The notes beneath the pieces are model-generated. The model was not told where the DNA came from. It ran no database searches and saw nothing but the letters and a program-made list of their open reading frames with translations. The position numbers and the translations under genes were made by a program. Positions 58,279 to 64,000 of a stretch of 64,000 bases of DNA are shown in pieces; within the stretch, counting starts at the first letter, position 1; every line of letters begins with the position of its first letter. This DNA is from CBDDKW01 sp965230425 (lineage in GTDB: Bacteria > Pseudomonadota > Gammaproteobacteria > UBA1113). Where the stretch lies: assembly GCA_965230425.1 (NCBI GenBank), contig CBDDKW010000019.1:124001-188000 (forward strand), given 5' to 3'.

Positions 58279-58620
58279 TCATTTGTATGAGTGGCCTGCC
58301 GCCTACCTACGCTATCTTTTGCAAAGATAGCTCCGGCAGGCAAGCCGCTTGTCTCACGAAGGGAGTAGTGAAGAAGCATTGATATGGGTGGCCTGCCGCC
58401 TACCTACGCTATCTTTTGCAAAGATAGCTCTGGCAGGCAAGCCGCTTGTCTCACGAAGGGAGTAGTGAAGAAGCATTGATTGGGTGGCGTGCCACCTACC
58501 TACGCTATCTTTTGCAAAGATAGCTCCGGCAGGCAAGCCGCTTGTCTCACGAAGGGAGTAGTAGAAGCATTGATATGGGTGGCGTGCCGCCCGAAGCTGG
58601 CTTTAGCCAGCGTAGGGTGG
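58279..58620 (+). repeat. Tandem array of 94-97-bp palindromic repeats
   Basis: Three full units start at about 58279, 58376 and 58473, and a half unit that switches to the other repeat type starts at 58567. Each unit has nested hairpins: a perfect GCTATCTTT-TGC-AAAGATAGC stem flanked by CCTGCCG and CGGCAGG arms, followed by GCTTGTCTCACGAAGGGAG. Unit 4 replaces the inner hairpin by GAAGCTGGCTTTAGCCAGC, the version found also at 49983-50030. The last bases (GTGG, 58617-58620) run into the CCA end of the tRNA-Leu gene. No CDS is supported in the array. Confidence 0.88.
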
Positions 58621-58704
58621 TGCCGAGGAGAGGACTTGAACCTCCACGGGGTTGCCCCCACAAGCACCTGAAGCTTGCGTGTCTACCAATTTCACCACCT
58701 CGGC
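58618..58704 (-). tRNA. tRNA-Leu (anticodon CAG)
   Basis: The minus strand folds as a class II tRNA: acceptor GCCGAGG/CCTCGGC, D-arm with AATTGGTAGAC, anticodon stem CAAGC/GCTTG around loop TTCAGGT (anticodon CAG, reading CUG), long variable arm GGGGGCAACCCC, T-arm with TTCAAGT, discriminator A and an encoded CCA at 58618-58620. It is adjacent to palindromic repeats on its 3' side, a common place for repeats and islands. Confidence 0.96.
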
Positions 58705-58922
58705 CTATCTACTTAATAGGTTTCAGGCTGTCATCTTAAGGCAAGTAGTTCTTTTGTCAATCTTCTATCGCATACAAATGTAGCCAAATATTGGCGTACC
58801 ATTTTATGCAAAAATTGTTCTTGCCTATTCTCTAACCATTTCGCTTTGCCACTATTTGGAGTAGAATACCCCTGTGAAATTTGGGGAAGTAACTGGAATA
58901 ATAATAATAGGTGGTGATAAAC

Positions 58923-60221
58923 ATGGAGCATGCAATTACAGCAACAGAGCGAGCGAATGTTACTAAGTCATTGAAACCATGGCTAATTTGCATAATAGCC
59001 GCGGTTTTTTATTGTTATGCATACTATTTGCGCGTATCCCCAAGCGCTATGATGAATGAGCTGCTAGCCAGCTTTCATATTAATGCCTCACAATTTGGGA
59101 TGTTGAGCGCTTTTTATTATTACTCTTATACACCGATGCAAATACCTGTGGGGGTGGTGATTGATCGCTATGGTGTGCGCTTAGTCTTATCTATCGCCTG
59201 TCTATTTGCAGTGCTTGGTTTAGCCCTGTTTATCTCGTCACAGAATTTCTATTTTGCTGCGGCTGGGCGCTTCTTAATGGGGTTTGGTTCTGCTTTTGCT
59301 TATTTATCGGTTTTAAAGCTTGCGACCGTTTGGTTGCCACCTAATCGCTTCGCTATTATGGCCGGTTTAACAACTTCCATGGGAATGGTCGCGGCAGCTT
59401 TTTCGGAAAAATATTTGATTACCATTGTCAGTGATATGGGTTATCGCCATGCGTTGTTTTCATCATTATTAGCTGGTTTAATTATTGCTGCGCTTATTTT
59501 CTTCTTTGTGCGTAATCGACCTAAGAGTCATAATTCTTCAGAATCAACGGAGCAAGCCCCCTTATCTTATGGACAATTATTTCAGGCTTTGTGGAAGATT
59601 TTAAAAAATAGGCAAATGTGGTTAATCGGTTTAATTGGTTGCTTATTATATTTACCTGCCTCTGTTTTCTTAGATGTCTGGGGGATCCCCTATCTTGAAA
59701 CGGTGCATAGCCTCTCTCCACAGCAAGCATCTACCGCGACGGCAATGGTGTTTATTGGCTGGATTATTGCGAGTCCCATTATTGGTGCTATTTCTGATGG
59801 TATTCGTATGCGGCGTTTGCCTCTATTATTAGCGTCTATGGTGGCTTTTGCCGTATTAATGGTGATTTTTTATGGGCCTACTTTATCTCATACCGCCTTG
59901 TATATCTTAATGTTTATATTAGGTATGTCCTGTGGTTCCCATCCATTATGTTTTTCCCTGAGTAAGGAAAATAATTCTGTGCGTTATAGCGGTACTGCAA
60001 CTGCATTGACGAACACTATGATTATGTTGGGTGGTGTGGTATGCCAGCCCTTAGTGGGAATTTTGCTTGATTGGCATGGTGTAGGTTTACAACAGAATGG
60101 TATCGCGACTTACAGCGTGACTGATTATACATTTGCGTTAAGCATTGTGCCTATCAGTTTACTTTTATCTATTGTCTTGACTTTATTTGTCAAAGAAACG
60201 CATTGTAAAGTCAAACATTAA
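58923..60221 (+). CDS. Major facilitator superfamily transporter
   Basis: This 432-aa protein has about 12 hydrophobic segments and the MFS loop signature GVVIDRYGVRLVL (between helices 2 and 3, near residue 77) with a GRFLMGFGSAFAYLSVLKLATVW helix-4 segment typical of the large MFS groups in Legionella and Coxiella. A second, weaker loop motif GAISDGIRMRRLP lies between helices 8 and 9. The substrate cannot be read. ATG 58923 is preferred over an upstream GTG (58911) because AGGTGGTG lies 7-8 bases before it. Confidence 0.85.
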   Translation: MEHAITATERANVTKSLKPWLICIIAAVFYCYAYYLRVSPSAMMNELLASFHINASQFGMLSAFYYYSYTPMQIPVGVVIDRYGVRLVLSIACLFAVLGLALFISSQNFYFAAAGRFLMGFGSAFAYLSVLKLATVWLPPNRFAIMAGLTTSMGMVAAAFSEKYLITIVSDMGYRHALFSSLLAGLIIAALIFFFVRNRPKSHNSSESTEQAPLSYGQLFQALWKILKNRQMWLIGLIGCLLYLPASVFLDVWGIPYLETVHSLSPQQASTATAMVFIGWIIASPIIGAISDGIRMRRLPLLLASMVAFAVLMVIFYGPTLSHTALYILMFILGMSCGSHPLCFSLSKENNSVRYSGTATALTNTMIMLGGVVCQPLVGILLDWHGVGLQQNGIATYSVTDYTFALSIVPISLLLSIVLTLFVKETHCKVKH

Positions 60222-60235
60222 TTACTTAGAGTATC

Positions 60236-60254
60236 CCTCTTGCTTCGCAAGAGG
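60236..60254. terminator. Stem-loop between convergent genes
   Basis: CCTCTTGC-TTC-GCAAGAGG is a perfect 8-bp stem with a 3-base loop, placed between the 3' ends of the MFS gene (plus) and the DUF4015-like gene (minus). There is no clear U-tract on either side, so termination is likely from position rather than proven by sequence. Confidence 0.45.
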
Positions 60255-60263
60255 AGTCGCGGA

Positions 60264-61139
60264 CTATTTTACATCATATTTTTGCATGGTTTTAAAGAGT
60301 GAGCGATATTTATTGGTAGGGCTCCAAGCATACCAGCCATCCACATCGCTATCTTGTACCGCGCGAATTTCTTCATAAATATATTTCATTTTATTTTTAC
60401 CTGTGTAGCGGTAACGTGGGTTTGATACTTCGATATAAGGTACGATTTTAAAAGGTGGATGACCGTTAAATTGTTTCTTGAGTATACGTAATGATTTTAA
60501 AATTGTTTGATACGGTTGTTGTGAATGCTTGCGATAAGGGTAATAGTGGGAGGGATAAACCATGGGGCAGAGGACATCAATGGTATGTGCGAATGCTTGT
60601 ACATCTTGGCCAATGTTGATGGACGGCTTGCTGCTGGTTTCACCAAAGACATCTATTTCCATGGGCACCTTTAAATGTGCTTTGTACCATTTCAGCACTT
60701 TCAGAATATCATGGACATTTTGTTTTGAGGCTGGTCGCGAAGGTTTATAGCGTATGTAGTCTAGTTGAATAGCATCAGCACCTAAGGATTCTGCTGCTTG
60801 CATGAGTTTATACTTTTTCTTCCAATAGGATTTTGATCGTACCTCTGATTCTTTACCGCCATTGGGAAAGACCACCACACGAGCAACATAACGAATACCA
60901 CTTTTTTTAACGTAATCAATATTACGCCGGTATTTCTTGCTGGGGCGGGCCATATCGATGACGAAGGTATTAATACCCACTGATTTGGAGTGGGCAATGA
61001 GTTTTTTCAGTCTTTTAGTACTTTCTAAGGTGGGTTGGGTGACGTAAATGCCTCTGATCCAATCTGCAGAATAGCAAGAAAAGGCATAACTGCTTAAAAA
61101 AAGGCCTAAGATCAGCGTTAACAGTGTTTTCCTGTGCAT
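60264..61139 (-). CDS. Secreted DUF4015-like putative glycoside hydrolase
   Basis: This protein (about 291 aa) has a signal peptide (MHRKTLLTLILGLFLSSYAFSCYSAD) followed by a TIM-barrel-like domain resembling DUF4015 (putative glycosyl hydrolase): IRGIYVTQPTLESTKRLKKLIAHSKSVGINTFVIDM, YVARVVVFPNGGKES, ADAIQLDYIRYKPS, MEIDVFGETSS, IDVLCPMVYPSHY and VDGWYAWSPTNKY. The conserved Asp in QLDYIRY and in EIDVFG may be catalytic. The frame is open to 61238, but ATG 61139 begins the signal peptide directly. It follows the small lipoprotein gene on the same strand. Confidence 0.8.
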   Translation of the reverse strand: MHRKTLLTLILGLFLSSYAFSCYSADWIRGIYVTQPTLESTKRLKKLIAHSKSVGINTFVIDMARPSKKYRRNIDYVKKSGIRYVARVVVFPNGGKESEVRSKSYWKKKYKLMQAAESLGADAIQLDYIRYKPSRPASKQNVHDILKVLKWYKAHLKVPMEIDVFGETSSKPSINIGQDVQAFAHTIDVLCPMVYPSHYYPYRKHSQQPYQTILKSLRILKKQFNGHPPFKIVPYIEVSNPRYRYTGKNKMKYIYEEIRAVQDSDVDGWYAWSPTNKYRSLFKTMQKYDVK

Positions 61140-61206
61140 TATTCCCGCTCGTCCTTTGTTGTGGTATAATTTTTGCGCACTCGTATGTGAGGTATCAATG
61201 ACTAGG

Positions 61207-61464
61207 TTATTTGTCACATCCATGTGCAGTATAAGCAACCTTTAACTGGTATATACGCGAATTTTCATCCCACGTTGGATCGATATAGTTTGAATTAGCA
61301 TAGGCGCCAAGCTGTTTACGCAATTTTGCGCATTCAGCATTTCTATCGTAAGTGGGTGTGGTGGCATAACTATGGCCATCATCGTTGTGTGAGCCGGTGG
61401 ATTGACAACCTGCTAATAGGGCGATGCAGCTAAGTCCTAATAAGATGATGATTTTTTTTATCAT
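61207..61464 (-). CDS. Small lipoprotein
   Basis: This 85-aa protein has a type II signal sequence (MIKKIIILLGLSCIALLAGC) with lipobox LLAGC and Cys at residue 20. The rest is hydrophilic with two further cysteines (ECAKLRKQL and HGCDK) that could form a disulphide in the periplasm. I do not recognise a family. It is divergent from rnr and 67 bp upstream of the DUF4015-like gene, with which it may be co-transcribed. Confidence 0.75.
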   Translation of the reverse strand: MIKKIIILLGLSCIALLAGCQSTGSHNDDGHSYATTPTYDRNAECAKLRKQLGAYANSNYIDPTWDENSRIYQLKVAYTAHGCDK

Positions 61465-61556
61465 TTTGGCTTCCTTGTAGTTTGCTGTATGCTGAGTGTA
61501 GCTCTAAGCTATTTAGGATTATAGGAAAGAGTAACTCATAAGTGAAATAAATTAAT

Positions 61557-63716
61557 ATGAAAAAGAAACAGAAAAAAAATAAAGATCCTTTTGCGGCGAG
61601 AGAGGCTGAAAAATACGCAAATCCAGTGCCTAGTCGTGAATTTATTAGTCAATATCTGGAAGATGCTGGTTTTCCTCTCACCCATGGACAACTATTAAAG
61701 GCCTTTGCCATTGAAACCGCAGATGAACGAGAAGGTTTACGCCGCCGACTGCGTGCCATGCTGCGTGATGGCCAATTAATTAGAACACGACGTGGTGGCT
61801 ATGGATTAGTCAATAAAATGGATTTGATCCGTGGTCGCGTGATTGGCCATAAAGATGGCTTCGGTTTTTTGGTGCCTGATGATGGGGGAGATGATTTATT
61901 CTTATCTGATCGGCAAATGCGCCTGGCTTTTCATGGTGACCGTGTTTTAGCCCGAGAAATTGGCCGTGATCGCCGAGGGCGTCGGGAAGGTATGATTATA
62001 GAAGTTACTGAGTCAAACACCCAATCCATTGTTGGTCGTTATGAGCATGAATCTGGTATTGCTTGCGTGGTACCGAGTAATAATCGCATTACCCAGAATA
62101 TCCTCGTGCCTGATACGGGTGGATTCGAGGTAGAATCAGGCCAAATCGTCAGTGTTGAGATTACCACTCAGCCGACTTTACGAAGTCAAGCCGTAGCGAA
62201 AATTGTTGAAGTCTTAGGTGAAGATATGGCTCCCGGTATGGAGATTGATATTGCTATCCGTGCTCATGGTTTACCCCATGAATGGCCAGATGCCGTATTA
62301 GCCGAATGTGATAGCATCAAACCGCGTGTATCCACTATAGATAAGCAAGGTCGCGTAGACTTACGTGACTTACCTTTAGTCACTATCGATGGCCAAGATG
62401 CAAAGGATTTTGATGATGCAGTTTACTGTGAAAAAATGCCCAAAAATGGCTGGCGTTTATATGTAGCAATTGCAGATGTCGCCCATTATGTGGGTAAGGA
62501 TAGTGCCCTAGATCAAGAGGGCCGTAGTCGCGGTAATTCTGTGTATTTCCCCGGTAATGTGATCCCCATGTTGCCAGAGAAATTATCCAATGGTTTATGT
62601 TCGTTAAAGCCTAAAGTTGACCGCCTCTGTATGGTCTGTGAAATGTCCATTAGTAGTCGTGGTAAAATTCGATCCTATAAATTTTATGAAGGCGTGATGC
62701 ATTCTCATGCACGACTAACTTATGAAAAAGTTGCTGCAATGCTAGTGGATAAAGATAAAAAGCTACGTCAACGTTATAAAGTATTAATGCCAGACTTGCT
62801 GGAACTGTATGCTATGTACAAAGTTTTAAATAAGCAAAGGCAAAAACGAGGCGCCATTGATTTTGAAATTCCGGAACCAAGAATTTTATTTGATAAGCAG
62901 CGTAGAATTAAACGTATCGTACGTCGTGACCGTAATGATGCGCATCGAATTATTGAAGAATGTATGTTAGCGGCTAATGTATGTACTGCAGAATTTTTAT
63001 TAGAAAACAAAATGCCGGCATTATATCGAGTACATCCTAAACCCGAGCCAGAAAAAATCGATGATCTTAAGCAGTTTCTCGGTGGCATAGGCGTGAGCTT
63101 AAAAGGCGGCAAGAAACCTCATCCACGGGATTATGGTGAACTACTTGCTAAGGTAAAAGATCGACCTGATGCTATGTTAATACAAACTGTTTTATTACGG
63201 TCCTTATCCCAAGCACAATACGATTCAAAAAATGCGGGTCACTTTGGCTTGGCCTATGATGCTTATGCGCATTTTACTTCACCCATCAGACGCTATCCGG
63301 ATTTACTGGTACACCGGGCGATTAAACATTTATTAGCGCAACAAGCGAAAAAGAAATTCCCCTATAACAAAGAAACTATGCATGACTTAGGTAAGCACTG
63401 TTCCATGACAGAGCGTCGTGCCGATGATGCGACACGTGAGGCCATTGATTGGCTCAAATGTGAATTTATGCAAAATAAAATCGATGAAGTTTTCAGCGGA
63501 ACAATTTCCGGGGTAACTTCCTTTGGTATTTTTGTATCCTTAGATGAACATTTTGTGGATGGCTTAGTGCACATTACTGCATTACCTAAAGATTATTATC
63601 ATTATGATAATGTTCACCAGCGTTTGACCGGTGAACGAGCAGGCAAGCGTTATAAGCTAGGCGATCAAGTAACTATTAGTGTTGCCCGCGTCGATTTAGA
63701 AATGCGCCAAATTTGA
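61557..63716 (+). CDS. rnr: Ribonuclease R, with a frameshifted last few codons
   Basis: RNase R is a 3'-to-5' exoribonuclease that degrades structured RNA. The 719-aa protein has an N-terminal winged helix (about residues 25-88), cold-shock domains (about 90-235), the RNB catalytic domain with VTIDGQDAKDFDDAVY (residues about 275-290, catalytic Asp cluster), and an S1 domain near the end. The frame stops right after MRQI. If one T of the TTT at 63712-63714 is dropped, reading continues IDFELV and stops at 63732, which is the usual end of the S1 domain. The Lys-rich tail of E. coli RNase R is absent in either case. rlmB follows, as in other gammaproteobacteria. Confidence 0.93.
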   Translation: MKKKQKKNKDPFAAREAEKYANPVPSREFISQYLEDAGFPLTHGQLLKAFAIETADEREGLRRRLRAMLRDGQLIRTRRGGYGLVNKMDLIRGRVIGHKDGFGFLVPDDGGDDLFLSDRQMRLAFHGDRVLAREIGRDRRGRREGMIIEVTESNTQSIVGRYEHESGIACVVPSNNRITQNILVPDTGGFEVESGQIVSVEITTQPTLRSQAVAKIVEVLGEDMAPGMEIDIAIRAHGLPHEWPDAVLAECDSIKPRVSTIDKQGRVDLRDLPLVTIDGQDAKDFDDAVYCEKMPKNGWRLYVAIADVAHYVGKDSALDQEGRSRGNSVYFPGNVIPMLPEKLSNGLCSLKPKVDRLCMVCEMSISSRGKIRSYKFYEGVMHSHARLTYEKVAAMLVDKDKKLRQRYKVLMPDLLELYAMYKVLNKQRQKRGAIDFEIPEPRILFDKQRRIKRIVRRDRNDAHRIIEECMLAANVCTAEFLLENKMPALYRVHPKPEPEKIDDLKQFLGGIGVSLKGGKKPHPRDYGELLAKVKDRPDAMLIQTVLLRSLSQAQYDSKNAGHFGLAYDAYAHFTSPIRRYPDLLVHRAIKHLLAQQAKKKFPYNKETMHDLGKHCSMTERRADDATREAIDWLKCEFMQNKIDEVFSGTISGVTSFGIFVSLDEHFVDGLVHITALPKDYYHYDNVHQRLTGERAGKRYKLGDQVTISVARVDLEMRQI

Positions 63717-63755
63717 TTTTGAGTTAGTCTAGTACTTTAAGACAGAGTAAAGAGT

Positions 63756-64000
63756 ATGGCAAAACAAGCATTATATGGTATTCATGCGATTCAAAGTGTA
63801 TTACAAACCACGCCTGAACATATTACCCAACTTTATGTAAATAAAGGGCGCTCCTCACAGCGCATCGAAGCAATCTTAACGATTGCGGAACAGCAGCATA
63901 TTCCGATTCGCTGGCTTGATAAGCAAAGCTTTGCTGAACGCGCACCGGAAGCGGTACACCAAGGCATTATGGCAGATTATGCAGGCGACTTACGCTTTGC
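63756..64000 (+). CDS. rlmB: 23S rRNA Gm2251 methyltransferase RlmB, N-terminal part
   Basis: The visible 81 residues (MAKQALYGIHAIQSVLQTTP..., ending HQGIMADYAGDLRFA) are the substrate-binding N-terminal domain of RlmB-type SpoU methyltransferases; LYGIHAI and VHQGI are family marks. The catalytic domain lies beyond the right edge. It follows rnr, the conserved order. Confidence 0.92.
   Translation, partial: MAKQALYGIHAIQSVLQTTPEHITQLYVNKGRSSQRIEAILTIAEQQHIPIRWLDKQSFAERAPEAVHQGIMADYAGDLRF

Noticed and set aside
58480..58739. Short open frames through the tandem repeat and the tRNA
   Set aside because: They read repeats and a tRNA gene in antisense and have no support as proteins.

Overview
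The window looks like a chromosome segment from a flagellated gammaproteobacterium of moderate to low GC, probably a relative of the Legionellales or another host-associated lineage. The evidence is gene order (hfq-hflX-hflK-hflC-yjeT-like-purA on one side, rnr-rlmB on the other), a full flgB-to-flgL operon behind a sigma-54-type promoter, class II DAHP synthase, legionaminic-acid-type sugar genes, an ankyrin-repeat protein with a cysteine-peptidase-like region, and GGGATGACA-type dispersed repeats. The genus is inference; no rRNA is present.

Layout. 1-17386 (minus): a giant BapA/VCBS-type adhesin built from about 50 repeats of about 111 residues; its C-terminus lies outside the window and two single-base insertions (about 14668 and 14805) break its frame. 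17962-21507 (minus): a 1181-aa protein resembling VasX-type membrane-active effectors. 21643-31627: an accessory block in which two paralogous Arch_ATPase/STAND-like ATPase plus PD-(D/E)XK-like proteins (21889 and 30059), each preceded by its own array of three or more long palindromes, bracket a five-gene nonulosonic (legionaminic) acid cluster (23454-28139) and an intact IS50-like insertion sequence (28253-29747) with a 10-bp target duplication. 31649-43869: divergent fliK and the flgBCDEFGHIJKL operon. 43856-45862 (minus): PAP2 phosphatase and DAHP synthase. 46098-51776: hfq, hflX, hflK, hflC, a DUF2065 gene and purA. 52239-57889: a second accessory island with a fused ABC-type ATPase/DUF4435-like TOPRIM protein (PARIS/OLD-like defence candidate) and a 1036-aa CE-clan-peptidase-like/ankyrin protein. 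57890-58620: tandem palindromic repeats abutting a tRNA-Leu(CAG). 58923-64000: MFS transporter, DUF4015-like secreted protein, small lipoprotein, RNase R and the start of RlmB.

How parts fit together. The sugar cluster makes an activated nine-carbon acid and lies close to the flagellar operon, so flagellin or surface-polysaccharide modification is a natural guess; the set here lacks the dehydratase and the hydrolysing epimerase. The adhesin, VasX-like protein and ankyrin protein suggest contact with other cells. The ATPases of the two accessory islands look like defence or selfish modules.

The candidate for an undescribed system is the pair of ATPase-nuclease genes with private palindrome arrays: the proteins are paralogues, but the palindrome sequences are unrelated to each other while number, length, spacing and position are alike. 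A second candidate is a multi-hairpin dispersed element (28210/29748-29890, 52000-52146, and a truncated copy near 50041-50095) whose stems differ by paired changes while the linkers are conserved.
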